From the NCBI GenBank assembly GCA_028704945.1, contig JAQWEL010000005.1, forward strand, positions 1-64,000: a stretch of DNA of 64,000 bases, given 5' to 3'. Position 1 is the stretch's first letter, and every line of letters begins with the position of its first letter. This document shows positions 8,935 through 17,956 of this stretch, in pieces. Source of the stretch: Patescibacteria group bacterium (GTDB lineage Bacteria > Patescibacteriota > Patescibacteriia > Patescibacteriales > Patescibacteriaceae). The notes under the pieces are model-generated. The model had not been told where the DNA came from and searched no databases. It worked only from the letters and a program-made list of their open reading frames with translations. A program made the position numbers and the translations under genes.

Positions 8935-8970
8935 ACCTGTCTTTTATTAAAAAATTATAAAAAACAGGAA
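8935..8970 (-). terminator. Terminator after the 447-residue secreted protein gene
   Basis: Stem CCTGT / ACAGG with a long A/T-rich loop, followed on the minus strand by a run of T. Placed 22 bp past the stop codon of the gene at 8992. Confidence 0.55.
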
Positions 8971-8991
8971 AAATATATTCAATTTTTTAAA

Positions 8992-10335
8992 CTATCTTGT
9001 TGCGCCTGAGTAAGCGATTGCTCGAACAATATTCCAAGCCAAGGCGCTGACTGGCGCATGACCGTAAATAGCTCTAAAAGTCTTTATGGCCGTTTGTTCG
9101 CTGTTTAAATTACGTTGGAGCGGCAACAAACCATAGGCAATAACCATAATTGCATTTTCATCAATATTATTATTTAAGTTAGCCTTACGATGATAAACTC
9201 TAACAAATTCTTCCATCGCTTGGCTTTCAGCCTTACTGCTTCTTTCAACTGGCCAACGCCCACTGGCAATTTTTAAAACATCAGACCATTCCGTCTCGGC
9301 ATTAGGTAATTTACCATAAGCCTGAAAATAAGAGTTAATAACAGCGGCTCGTTCGCCAGCGCCTAAACGCTGCGTGGTGCGAGTACCATAAACAATAAAG
9401 CTGTTAATGGTTATTTCTTCTTGATCGGTTAGCGTTTTATCTAAATTCAAAATTACATCATATTTTATCAAACCAGCTTGCTCCATATCAAGATTAGGCT
9501 GATTATTTAAGTGCGCTAAAAGCTGTGCTGTATCTTTAGTATTGATAATCTGCGCTTCCGAAGCTATATCATTTAAAATGTTACTAGTAGATGGTGTAAT
9601 TGGCAAAGTTTCTGATATCGTTGTTGGAATATCAGATATCCCTTGGCAATTTTTTTGCACAGCTGTTTGTTGTGCTGTCGTTAAAGAACAACCGCTTGGC
9701 GAGGAGCTGATAATAGAACGAAATTGATAATTGCCAGAGCAGACAGGATTCCAATTAGAATAAACAACATTAGTGCAAGTGCCAGCTGTACTTCCTCCCC
9801 CGCCTCCGCCGCTACTACCACCGCTACTTTGCGCCACACAACTGCTACCACTTAAAGTATAACCCGAATTACAAGTGATGGAGCAGCCAGGATAAGCAGC
9901 GACTGAGCCATTAGAAACTGAAGCGGTTGAACAACTAAAAGCATAAGTTGAGGTTGTTATTGGCCCAGCTGAATTATTGTTATAACAAGCTAAGCTTTTA
10001 ATAGTTTCTGAACTGTTTACAGAAATAGCTCCAGAATATAATGTACCGACATTGCACGTCGTGGCATTGGTACAACTAGGAGTCGTCCCATTTGTCGTAT
10101 AACAAATAGCTGTCGAGCCGGTAGCAGACAAAGTAACGCTTTGAGCGCTAGTGTAAGCACCAGCTGTCGGAGAAACTGTTGGCGCAGCAACCACTGTGCC
10201 ATCTACACTGCCAGCATTACTATTTAAGCCGGTATTAAGATTACCAGTAATAGTTGAAGCTTGCGCTACTAAAGCGAAACCTCCTAAACAGATACTTACT
10301 ATAACGATAAAAAAATCTAAACTTTTTTTAATCAT
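8992..10335 (-). CDS. Secreted protein with chitobiase-C-like domain and C-terminal helical repeats
   Basis: 447 residues, function unknown. A Sec signal peptide (about 1-26, ending LVAQAS) is followed by a beta-rich segment resembling the chitobiase/beta-hexosaminidase C-terminal domain (about 50-125: PTAGAYTSAQSVTLSATG and SGAISVNSSETIKSLACY). A Cys-containing stretch, a Ser/Gly linker near 175 and a further Cys-rich portion come next. The last 140 residues contain three helical repeats of about 40 residues, recognisable from RxLxxxExAxxxFxxxY...IAxG (ERAAVINSYFQAYGKLP, ESQAMEEFVRVYH, EQTAIKTFRAIYGHAP). It lies 90 bp downstream of the giant surface protein gene. Probably surface-exposed or secreted. 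Confidence 0.75.
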   Translation of the reverse strand: MIKKSLDFFIVIVSICLGGFALVAQASTITGNLNTGLNSNAGSVDGTVVAAPTVSPTAGAYTSAQSVTLSATGSTAICYTTNGTTPSCTNATTCNVGTLYSGAISVNSSETIKSLACYNNNSAGPITTSTYAFSCSTASVSNGSVAAYPGCSITCNSGYTLSGSSCVAQSSGGSSGGGGGGSTAGTCTNVVYSNWNPVCSGNYQFRSIISSSPSGCSLTTAQQTAVQKNCQGISDIPTTISETLPITPSTSNILNDIASEAQIINTKDTAQLLAHLNNQPNLDMEQAGLIKYDVILNLDKTLTDQEEITINSFIVYGTRTTQRLGAGERAAVINSYFQAYGKLPNAETEWSDVLKIASGRWPVERSSKAESQAMEEFVRVYHRKANLNNNIDENAIMVIAYGLLPLQRNLNSEQTAIKTFRAIYGHAPVSALAWNIVRAIAYSGATR

Positions 10336-10379
10336 ATCTTTTAATTTAAATTATCAAATTTTAATAATTAATTTAGTTA

Positions 10380-10402
10380 GGGGAAAAATTGCTTTTTCCC
10401 CC
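10380..10402 (-). terminator. Hairpin after the giant surface-protein gene
   Basis: Stem GGGGAAAAA / TTTTTCCCC (9 bp) with a 4-nt loop, 24 bp past the stop codon. The T-run is inside the stem rather than after it, so termination strength is uncertain. Confidence 0.5.
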
Positions 10403-10425
10403 AGTAAATTAACTATTTCGACAGT

Positions 10426-13400
10426 TTATCGAACAGGAACAACTGACGTTATGCCGTATTGTGTGGAATAAGAACCAGCAGTAGAGCCAGTTGGTATTTT
10501 AGCTTCAACCGTAACCTGAATTTGACGACCAGCGGTAGCTGCGTCTAAGTCACCGTCTAAAGTTATTATTGCGCTATCCGTGCTGGCGGCGGTAATTAAC
10601 CTGGCATTAGCAACGTCAGCATTAGCTGAAGCTTGAGCAGAATAAAATCGGATGTTGTCAGCAACTAAAATAGTGTTATTGCCACTGCGCCAATTATCAA
10701 ATTTCATCGCGAAACTTGTTTCTGTTGTTGGGACTGTAATGTTGAATGTCCATGACCAACCATCAGCTGTAGCTGAATCACCGTCTGGCCAACCGCCGTT
10801 AACCGCCGCATAAGTTTCATTAGAATTAATACTGGTTACTGCCAAACTGCCATTGCCTTGACCGGCAGTGGTGCTTTCAGTGATAACAACACTTTGCAAC
10901 GAGGCTGTACCGTTAGAAGTTGATAAGGCGGCATTACCAGTCGGATCAGTAGCGCGAGCAGTAAAGGTTGTGGTAGCACTTTGTGGTAAAGCGATAATAG
11001 CTGACCAAGCTGTTTCCCCGGCAGTAACAACCACGGTACCCACTACATCTGAGCCGTTTAAGATTTGGACTGTCACATCATTAGTGTCGGCCGTAATCGT
11101 ACCGGCAATTGTATAATAATCGGCATTAACTGTCGCATCAGCGGTAGTAATAGCTAAACCGGCGGGAGCAGCTCCGTCAGAAGCAGCAGCGGTTGTGAAA
11201 TGATTAATGGTAGTACAGGTCTGAGAAACGTTAGTGAAACAGACTTGATAATAATATAAAGTGTTAGCCGAAAGCGAAGACAGATTTATGCTGTGAGTGG
11301 TGCCGCCTTCACCTGGAGTTCCGGTGGTCGAAGAAGATCCGACAGCCACCGTAGTCCCATATTTAACCTCATTGGCCGTAGTATTAGCGTTAGTTGTCCA
11401 GGAAATAGTCGCGCCCGTAGTAGTAGCCGTGGCTACCGGTTCGCTATTTAGGACTGGTCCAACCATACCGGATATAGTAAGATCCGCTACATTCTTATCA
11501 GCTGAGTTAAGAGCCGCACTAGTGTCGGTAATCGTAGCCGTATTATCAGCATTTAAATTTAATTTAGCTACTGCGCCCCAAACACCGCTGGTAGTCGGCG
11601 CCGATAAAGTCATTTTTACTTTACTGGAAGTTGATCCAGCGGCATAAGCTGTGGTAGCGCCATCAGGCCAATTGGCCGCTGATAAAGCTTCCAATGAATA
11701 CCTAGAAAATTTCCAATTACCATCTACGATGGCGCCAGGGGCTACTGGCTCTGAAAAAGTCACCTCAATTACCGCGCCGGTTTGCAAATCACCGTTAGCG
11801 GCAGCTTTGGTAATGGTGGCAGACAACGGGACAGGCGCGGCGCTATCGGTAACAGCCGGTGAAGATGTGCTATTAAAGGTCTTGGAAACTGTTTGATTAT
11901 TAGCTGCATCTTTAATACCGGCATTAGCAGTTAAAGCAATATTTAAACCGGTAATAGAAGTATCATTACTAGCGCAAGAATAAGTTAAGCTTAAATTAGC
12001 AGTCCCGTCCGGATCAGCAGCTTCGCTAGTGCAAGCGCCATGATTACCAGAAGTACTCACATCAAAACCATTGGCACCAGATGCCGTATCAGATAAATTC
12101 TCTGAAAAAGTCATGGTGGCTGTGTCTAATTTACCATTAGCGTTAGCATCGTTAACAGCGATTGTTAATATTGCCGGAGCTGCGCCATCGGTACCAGTGA
12201 CTGTTTCAGCATTTGCCATCTCGTTAACAGTATCTGAAATATCACCGGCAGCAGAAGCATAAGTAGGATCAGCGGTAATAGAAGTATCACCGGCTGTGCA
12301 ACCAGTTAAAGCCACAACTGAAGTCGTGGTTGCTACAGCGCTATAATCAGCCGCGGCAGCAGTACAACTATTAGCAAAAGTTACGCCATCAAAGGCTCCT
12401 CCGGCAGCATCGACTATAGTTACCGGTTCTGAATAAACGATAACTGCTTGGTCAACAGTACCATTACCATCATTATCGGCTGTAGTAGATGTTTTAAAGA
12501 CCGGCTTAGCGCTATCAGTCACACTCTCATTAGCTGTCGCGCCAGTTGCATTGGCCACTATAGGTGTCAGGGCTGCGTCCTTCCACATAGTAGATAAATC
12601 ACCGGAAATAGCAGTGGAGCTTGTAGCTGTATTTACTGTTACTTGACCGGTTATTCCAGTTACAACGACGTCGGCACTGGCCCCAGCCGGATCAGAAATA
12701 GTGGCTGCGGTAAAGACAGCCGTCTGACCATCTGGCAATAAAGTTACCGGCAAATCGCCAAAAACCGGTGCAGCGCCATTATCAGTATCTACATTTTCTG
12801 ACCAGGTAAAAGTTATTTTATCAATCAAACCATCACCGCTAGCCGCATCTTCAATAGTTACTGTTTTAATTAAAGGAGCGGCGCCATCAGTTGAAGTTTT
12901 TTCAGTAAATGAAGCTAAAGTGCTGGTACCATCAGTAACAGCCCCATCTTGTATAATATGTAAAGTATAATCAGTTTTTTTGGCAGTTAAAGTCTGGCTA
13001 CCGCTAGTAACACCGATATAAATTGTGCTGTCATTAGCTACATCGGTCACATTGCCGCCAGCTGTTGGCGTACCTGAAACAAAAGTTTCTAATAATAAGC
13101 CATCAGTAACCGCGTCAGTCCCTGCTTCAAAATCTGTAGCATCTACCGAACTGTCAGCTATTGCTTCAGAATATACCACCTTTACATAGTCAACCGTACC
13201 ATCATTATTGTTGTCCAAAGTTTGTGAAGAGACATAAAATGGCGCTGCGCTATCTGTTGCGGTGACAGTAAAAGTTGCGGTATTATTACTGCCGCCGTCA
13301 GTTACTCTATTACCACCACTATTAGTATAAGTAATTTGTGGATTAGTTGCGCCACCAGTTTTATCAGCGTCACCAAGCATAGATAAGGTAACAACATTAG

Positions 13401-16143
13401 TAGCAGCAGAGGCGGCTGTATCGTCAACCAAGTTTATAGTGCCGGCCTCAGCTACCGACCAATCACCATCAACATAACTAGACAAAGTCACTGCTTCCGA
13501 AAAAGTAATTTCCACTGTATCAACCCGACCATCTGGGCCGGTAGCATCTTTATAAACAGCTGACAAAGCTGCTGGAGCCGCTTTATCAGTAGCTGCTACA
13601 GCGCCAGTAGTAACTGTCAAATTAGCGTTAGCATCAGCTAAAGTACCGGCTGTATAAGTCACTGTTGGAACGGCGTCTGTATCAGCGGTAGCATGTTCCG
13701 CTAATTTCAAGTAAAAAACAGTATCATTAGGAGTTGCCCCAGTAGATATACCATTAACAAAAGTAACCCCGCCAATTGTGCCACTATATGTTGCATCAAA
13801 ACCTTCAGCATGACTGGTGGTGAAGTTAGCTAAAGTAATGGTCGTATCTACGACAGCTTCACCCATAGTCACCTTAATAGCATCAATCTTACCATTAACA
13901 TCTAAATCTTGTGTTTCTCTATTTGAAAAAGTTGGAGGAGTAATATCAGCGGAATCAACAGTAACAGCTGCTGGATTAGTATTAGCGGTCACGTTGGCTA
14001 AATCTAGAATGTTCGTGCCCACTGCTACTACAACCGTATCAGTTGCTGGAGTGATTAAATTAGTGCTATCGGTATCGACTCTAGTAACACGATAACTATC
14101 TCCCGTAATTGTCCGAGTTGTTCTGGTAACTGTGTTCGTTCCACCGCCTAAATTAGTACCATCAGTGGCACCATTAGCAAAAGTCAAGCCTGCTTCCAAA
14201 TTTACAATTGATGGTGGAGTTGCGTTCATAGTTTCAGAAAAAGTAAATTCTAAAAACTCTCCGACATTATTCAAAACATCGGCTGTACCTCCTACATCAG
14301 CGCCACGAGCCGACAACAATACTGGTTTGACGTTGTCAGTAAGCGCGACATTGGTTTGATTGGCATAATCATTGGTCGCGGCCGAAGCATCTTCAACTAT
14401 TGCTCCCCCACCAGCGCTATTATAAGAAAAATCAATCACGCCGGTATAGTTATCCGCATCACTGTCATCAAGATTTAAAGTTACTTTAGTTGCTCCACCT
14501 CCAGCTGTAGCGCCAATCGCCACTGTGCTTATTGTAATGACACCAGTTGTTGTATAATTTCGAGCAGAAAAATTAGCATTAGCAGCGGCCGCTCCTTTAT
14601 CAGTCAAATTCTCTGAAAAAGTAATGACATAGGAGTTAGTTTTACCATCATCATCACTATCCGAACCAATTGAAGAGAGCATAACCGGAGCTGCGCCATC
14701 GGTACCAGTGACTGTTTCAGCATTTGCCATCTCGTTAACAGTATCTGAAATATCACCGGCAGCAGAAGCATAAGTAGGATCAGCGGTAATAGAAGTATCA
14801 CCGGCTGTGCAACCAGTTAAAGCCACAACTGAAGTCGTGGTTGCTACAGCGCTATAATCAGCCGCGGCAGCAGTACAACTATTAGCAAAAGTTACGCCAT
14901 CAAAGGCTCCTCCGGCAGCATCGACTATAGTTACCGGTTCTGAATAAACGATAACTGCTTGGTCAACAGTACCATTACCATCATTATCGGCTGTAGTAGA
15001 TGTTTTAAAGACCGGCTTAGCGCCATCAGTATAAGATTCAGCCACATCGCCGTTTAAAACTTCAAGCGGAGCAGCGGCTCTATCAAGGATAGAATTGGAG
15101 CCGGCATCACTATAAGTAACGGTCAAGCCAGTGATAGCGGTGCTAGCCACAGCATCGCCAGTAAAATTTAACGTTAAGGTTGTCTGGTTAGTATTCGAAT
15201 AATCAGCATTATCGATAGTAATAGCCGAACCGTCATTTAATAGTATAGCGCCGAAACCGTCTCCGGTATCAGTAAAATCAACCGCCTCGGAAAAAGTTAA
15301 AGTTACTCTATCAATAGTGCCATTAGCATCTTGATCCAACCAATTAGCAATAGTAATAACCGGTTTAGCAAGATCTGTAGATGCAGTCGGTCCATTAGAA
15401 GCTAAAGCGTTATCAGCTAAGTCAGTTAATGCTCCAGCAGTATAAGTAACATTAGGGATAGCATTAGTATCAGAAGCTCCCCCTTCAGTAAAAGTAATGT
15501 AAATAACATTATTATTAGCTACATCACCATTAGTAGTGGAAGAAAATGCTTCACCAGCATAACCAGCTACATCAAAATCAGTTGCAACTACCGTAGAATC
15601 TAAAATTTCATCACTAAAAGTAATCTTCATAGCATCAATCTTGCCATCACCATCCAAATCTTGAGTCTGCCGAGCAGTAATTGTCGGCACGGTGTTATCA
15701 ACTTCAAATTGATCAGTTACTGACCAAGGAGTAGTAGAGGTTGAGCTACGAATCAACAAACAATAGTCAGTCGCCGCATCTAAACCGGCGATTGTTGCCC
15801 CATCCCAAGTAAATGAATTACTTACATTATTAGAATCAACATTATTCCAATCTGAGTCAGTTGGGTCAGGACTAGCACATCCTCCTGTTATAAGAGAATT
15901 CCGCCCATATTTAATTTCAATTGGACCATCAAAAGCGGTCCTAGTCCAAGCTACGGTTCTTTTAGCCGCAGAACTGCTGGAACCGATATATTTCACACCA
16001 GTAGAACCGGCAATAGTGGCGGCAGTTAATTCTGTCCCACTATTAGACTGGGCATAAGCAAGAGATACAACAAATAAACTGGTTATCAGCGTAACTAAGC
16101 TTATAGCCAACATCAAACTTTTTTTCTTTAAATTTTTTTTCAT
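10426..16143 (-). CDS. Giant surface protein with about 12 Ig-like repeats and calcium-type signatures
   Basis: 1905 residues. A Sec signal peptide (1-31, ending SLAYA) precedes an Fn3-like segment (about 50-150). About twelve tandem repeats of 90-130 residues follow, each opening with a D-x-[DN]-x-[DN]-G-x-[IV]-D element and then a strand pair ending in FSE or YSE (DLDGDGKIDAMKITFSDE, DQDANGTIDRVTLTFSEA, DNNNDGTVDYVKVVYSEA). These resemble bacterial Ig-like (SwmB/Big-type) adhesin repeats with dockerin-like Ca sites. Near 1560-1660 lies an Fn3 domain (ATISWTTNANTTANEVKYGT). A beta-rich C-terminal domain ends in VVPVR with no LPXTG or membrane anchor. Two repeats (residues about 374-486 and 1211-1323) are identical at DNA level. 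Probably a surface-layer-like or adhesive protein; no enzymatic motif seen. Confidence 0.85.
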   Translation of the reverse strand: MKKNLKKKSLMLAISLVTLITSLFVVSLAYAQSNSGTELTAATIAGSTGVKYIGSSSSAAKRTVAWTRTAFDGPIEIKYGRNSLITGGCASPDPTDSDWNNVDSNNVSNSFTWDGATIAGLDAATDYCLLIRSSTSTTPWSVTDQFEVDNTVPTITARQTQDLDGDGKIDAMKITFSDEILDSTVVATDFDVAGYAGEAFSSTTNGDVANNNVIYITFTEGGASDTNAIPNVTYTAGALTDLADNALASNGPTASTDLAKPVITIANWLDQDANGTIDRVTLTFSEAVDFTDTGDGFGAILLNDGSAITIDNADYSNTNQTTLTLNFTGDAVASTAITGLTVTYSDAGSNSILDRAAAPLEVLNGDVAESYTDGAKPVFKTSTTADNDGNGTVDQAVIVYSEPVTIVDAAGGAFDGVTFANSCTAAAADYSAVATTTSVVALTGCTAGDTSITADPTYASAAGDISDTVNEMANAETVTGTDGAAPVMLSSIGSDSDDDGKTNSYVITFSENLTDKGAAAANANFSARNYTTTGVITISTVAIGATAGGGATKVTLNLDDSDADNYTGVIDFSYNSAGGGAIVEDASAATNDYANQTNVALTDNVKPVLLSARGADVGGTADVLNNVGEFLEFTFSETMNATPPSIVNLEAGLTFANGATDGTNLGGGTNTVTRTTRTITGDSYRVTRVDTDSTNLITPATDTVVVAVGTNILDLANVTANTNPAAVTVDSADITPPTFSNRETQDLDVNGKIDAIKVTMGEAVVDTTITLANFTTSHAEGFDATYSGTIGGVTFVNGISTGATPNDTVFYLKLAEHATADTDAVPTVTYTAGTLADANANLTVTTGAVAATDKAAPAALSAVYKDATGPDGRVDTVEITFSEAVTLSSYVDGDWSVAEAGTINLVDDTAASAATNVVTLSMLGDADKTGGATNPQITYTNSGGNRVTDGGSNNTATFTVTATDSAAPFYVSSQTLDNNNDGTVDYVKVVYSEAIADSSVDATDFEAGTDAVTDGLLLETFVSGTPTAGGNVTDVANDSTIYIGVTSGSQTLTAKKTDYTLHIIQDGAVTDGTSTLASFTEKTSTDGAAPLIKTVTIEDAASGDGLIDKITFTWSENVDTDNGAAPVFGDLPVTLLPDGQTAVFTAATISDPAGASADVVVTGITGQVTVNTATSSTAISGDLSTMWKDAALTPIVANATGATANESVTDSAKPVFKTSTTADNDGNGTVDQAVIVYSEPVTIVDAAGGAFDGVTFANSCTAAAADYSAVATTTSVVALTGCTAGDTSITADPTYASAAGDISDTVNEMANAETVTGTDGAAPAILTIAVNDANANGKLDTATMTFSENLSDTASGANGFDVSTSGNHGACTSEAADPDGTANLSLTYSCASNDTSITGLNIALTANAGIKDAANNQTVSKTFNSTSSPAVTDSAAPVPLSATITKAAANGDLQTGAVIEVTFSEPVAPGAIVDGNWKFSRYSLEALSAANWPDGATTAYAAGSTSSKVKMTLSAPTTSGVWGAVAKLNLNADNTATITDTSAALNSADKNVADLTISGMVGPVLNSEPVATATTTGATISWTTNANTTANEVKYGTTVAVGSSSTTGTPGEGGTTHSINLSSLSANTLYYYQVCFTNVSQTCTTINHFTTAAASDGAAPAGLAITTADATVNADYYTIAGTITADTNDVTVQILNGSDVVGTVVVTAGETAWSAIIALPQSATTTFTARATDPTGNAALSTSNGTASLQSVVITESTTAGQGNGSLAVTSINSNETYAAVNGGWPDGDSATADGWSWTFNITVPTTETSFAMKFDNWRSGNNTILVADNIRFYSAQASANADVANARLITAASTDSAIITLDGDLDAATAGRQIQVTVEAKIPTGSTAGSYSTQYGITSVVPVR
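12174..12512 (-). repeat. Exact 339-bp direct repeat, copy A (inside giant protein gene)
   Basis: Identical base for base to 14685-15023. The offset is 2511 bp, exactly 837 codons, so both copies are in frame. Similarity continues for seven bases past the end with one mismatch. Confidence 0.97.
14685..15023 (-). repeat. Exact 339-bp direct repeat, copy B (inside giant protein gene)
   Basis: Identical to 12174-12512. It encodes residues 374-486, a complete repeat unit opening with the DNDGNGTVDQAV calcium-type signature. Other repeat units of the same protein share only protein-level similarity. Confidence 0.97.
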
Positions 16144-16238
16144 AGTTTTTTAAATTGGACTGATAAAGTTTAGACTTTAGAAATTCGACAGTTTCTAAAG
16201 AAAAATTTTATTAATTCAATTCTTTTATATTATTAATT

Positions 16239-16288
16239 AAAAAAAGCTCAAACAAAAAATATGTCCGAGCTTTGAAAGCTTCTATGGC
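16239..16288 (-). repeat. Hairpin element E2 in leader of the giant-protein gene
   Basis: On the minus strand, AAAGCTC pairs with GAGCTTT followed by a T-run (terminator-like). The upstream GAAGCTTTCAAAGCTC offers an alternative, mutually exclusive pairing. It lies about 100 bp before the giant-protein ATG. Similar to E3 (16332-16378) and E1 (8829-8885). Confidence 0.55.
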
Positions 16289-16331
16289 TATTATTTAATT
16301 ATTTAATTAACAACAAATTTATCAAAATATT

Positions 16332-16378
16332 AAAATAAAAACTCAAACAAAAATGCCTGAGCTTTGGAAGCTTCTATA
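16332..16378 (-). repeat. Hairpin element E3 in leader of the giant-protein gene
   Basis: Near copy of E2 about 90 bp away: both contain CTCAAACAAAAA, then GAGCTTTG, then AAGCTTCTAT on the plus strand. The outer pairing uses one G-U wobble. The rest of the 445-bp gap (16144-16588) is A/T-rich with no ORF or RNA gene that I can support. Confidence 0.55.
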
Positions 16379-16588
16379 TTATTAATTAACTCTTAAAAAA
16401 ATACTGCCAAGAGTTAATCTCTTAATTTATTTTAAATATATTTATATTATACAACTTATCATTAAACAGCGCAATAAATTATTTTAAAAAATAAAAAGTT
16501 ACAAATGTTAGTAAGCCAAGGCTGTGTTTTAATTATTTAATTAAATCTATATTATTTTAAATAAATGATAAGTTATTTATCCACAACC

Positions 16589-17425
16589 TCAATCATCTTT
16601 TAATAACCAACCCAAGACACAATAACCACAAAATTTTCCGTAGTCATCAAAGGTTGGGGTAAAATACAATTCATTGTTTATAACTTTATTATTCGCATCC
16701 CTTCCAATACTGCATATCTCTCGGTAAGGCTGTTCAAGGGCGGAAAAATAATTAAAAAACTTTTTACTTTCCAATTTAGTTTCGTCTGATAAAAAATCAA
16801 AATAATTTTTACCAATAATGCTTTCCTGCGAAAGACTTAAAAGTTTTTCCACTGATTCGCTTATACACTGACCTATCCCAGTTTTATCTAAATAAAAATA
16901 AAAATCACAAGCATTATCTAAAAATTTAGATTTGTCTTTTGTTAAATTTTTCTCAACATTTAAACCATTTTTTAACTTCACGAGCAGCAACACATATTTT
17001 TCATCACTGGTGAACTTATACAATTTAAAACGAATGGTTACGGGGACATTTAGGCCGTCTTTAGTTACGTGGACGGTATTGATTTGAAAATAATTATCTT
17101 TGTTCAAAATCGACTCTTGTTTGAAAAACTTTTTGCCAAGCTCCAATGACAACGAAGGACTGAGTCGAGTAACTTCCTTACCTAATAATTCATCGTTAGA
17201 ATAACCCAAAATTTTACAGGCGGAATCACTAAAATTAATAACCAGTCCTTGCTTATTAACAATAAGTAGGTACTGGTTAACATCATCTATTAATTTAACA
17301 CGATTTATTTTACTGATGGTTCCACATTTTTTACATTTTATTTCCAATGTTCCATCAAAAAAAATACCCTTAAATAAAAGTTTTCCACAATTACAGCGGT
17401 ATTCATTTAAAATGAATATGTCCAT
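16589..17425 (-). CDS. Zinc-ribbon plus tandem PAS domain protein
   Basis: 278 residues from ATG 17425 (an upstream ATG at 17461 would add 12 residues, but the promoter leaves room only for 17425). The N-terminal 40 residues form a Com-like zinc ribbon: YRCNCGKLLFKG then IKCKKCGTI. A PAS domain follows at about 50-150 (YLLIVNKQGLVINFSDSACK, then LGYSNDELLGKEV and VTKDGLNVPVTIRF). A second PAS lies at about 165-278 (DFYFYLDKTGIGQCISES, then SLSQESIIGKNYFDFL). No kinase, cyclase or HTH domain follows, so it may sense a ligand and act through protein contacts or nucleic-acid binding by the ribbon. Monocistronic. Confidence 0.75.
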   Translation of the reverse strand: MDIFILNEYRCNCGKLLFKGIFFDGTLEIKCKKCGTISKINRVKLIDDVNQYLLIVNKQGLVINFSDSACKILGYSNDELLGKEVTRLSPSLSLELGKKFFKQESILNKDNYFQINTVHVTKDGLNVPVTIRFKLYKFTSDEKYVLLLVKLKNGLNVEKNLTKDKSKFLDNACDFYFYLDKTGIGQCISESVEKLLSLSQESIIGKNYFDFLSDETKLESKKFFNYFSALEQPYREICSIGRDANNKVINNELYFTPTFDDYGKFCGYCVLGWLLKDD

Positions 17426-17432
17426 ATGTATT

Positions 17433-17461
17433 ATTATACCACATTTATTAAAAACAGACAA
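17433..17461 (-). promoter_or_regulatory. Promoter of PAS protein gene, probably leaderless
   Basis: Minus-strand -10 TATAAT (17433-17438) and -35 TTGTCT (17456-17461), 17-bp spacer. The predicted transcript start is within a base or two of the ATG at 17425, which implies a leaderless mRNA. Confidence 0.55.
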
Positions 17462-17582
17462 AGTGCCGACTTTTTAAGCTTGTGATTTAATAATTTATGC
17501 CAGTAAAACTAAACGACCGGCAAAAAAACAATATCCTTTATTAGCTAAGTTTTTGCTTTATTATAAGCTCTTTTTTAAACAC

Positions 17583-17611
17583 TTGACAAAATTATTATTT
17601 TATGATATATT
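17583..17611 (+). promoter_or_regulatory. Promoter of cold-shock gene
   Basis: TTGACA (17583-17588), 17-bp spacer, TATATT (17606-17611). The transcript would carry about 80 nt of untranslated leader, which contains a hairpin (ACAAAATT at 17652-17659 with AATTTTGT at 17672-17679), resembling the long structured leaders of cspA-type genes. Confidence 0.75.
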
Positions 17612-17699
17612 TATAAGGTAATAAACTATTTTAGAAAAGTCGTCGAGTTTCACAAAATTTTTTAAATTTACAATTTTGTTAACTAATCTCTCTATCTAT

Positions 17700-17897
17700 A
17701 TGAACGGAGTTATAAAGAAAAAAACTGACAAGGGTTTTGGTTTCATCACCCCTGAAGGTCAAGACAAAGATTTATTCTTTCACAGCAATTCTTTGGTTGA
17801 CGTCACTTTTGACGAAATCCAAGAAGGTGATAATGTCACTTTTGAAAGCGAACAGTCCCCTAAGGGTATGAACGCTGTCAATGTACAAAGAGCTTAA
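17700..17897 (+). CDS. Cold-shock domain protein (Csp family)
   Basis: 65-residue OB-fold RNA chaperone that melts mRNA structure. It contains both RNA-binding motifs: KGFGFITPEG (RNP1-like; classic KGFGFI) and DLFFHSNSL (RNP2-like VFVHF position). I start at the ATG at 17700 (MNGVIKKK), matching the family N-terminus; a TTG at 17676 would add eight unlikely residues. No strong Shine-Dalgarno is visible before the ATG. One of the few rightward genes here, with its own promoter and terminator. Post-transcriptional control by the leader hairpin is inferred. Confidence 0.95.
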   Translation: MNGVIKKKTDKGFGFITPEGQDKDLFFHSNSLVDVTFDEIQEGDNVTFESEQSPKGMNAVNVQRA

Positions 17898-17907
17898 TAT
17901 CTTTTTA

Positions 17908-17946
17908 TAACAAAAATCCCCGCCTTTTCTGGTGGGGATTTTTGTT
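17908..17946 (+). terminator. Terminator of cold-shock gene
   Basis: AAAAATCCCCGCC / GGTGGGGATTTTT stem with 6-nt loop and T-run; bidirectional in form, so it may also serve the convergent L,D-transpeptidase gene. Confidence 0.9.
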
Positions 17947-17956
17947 ATACATTAAA

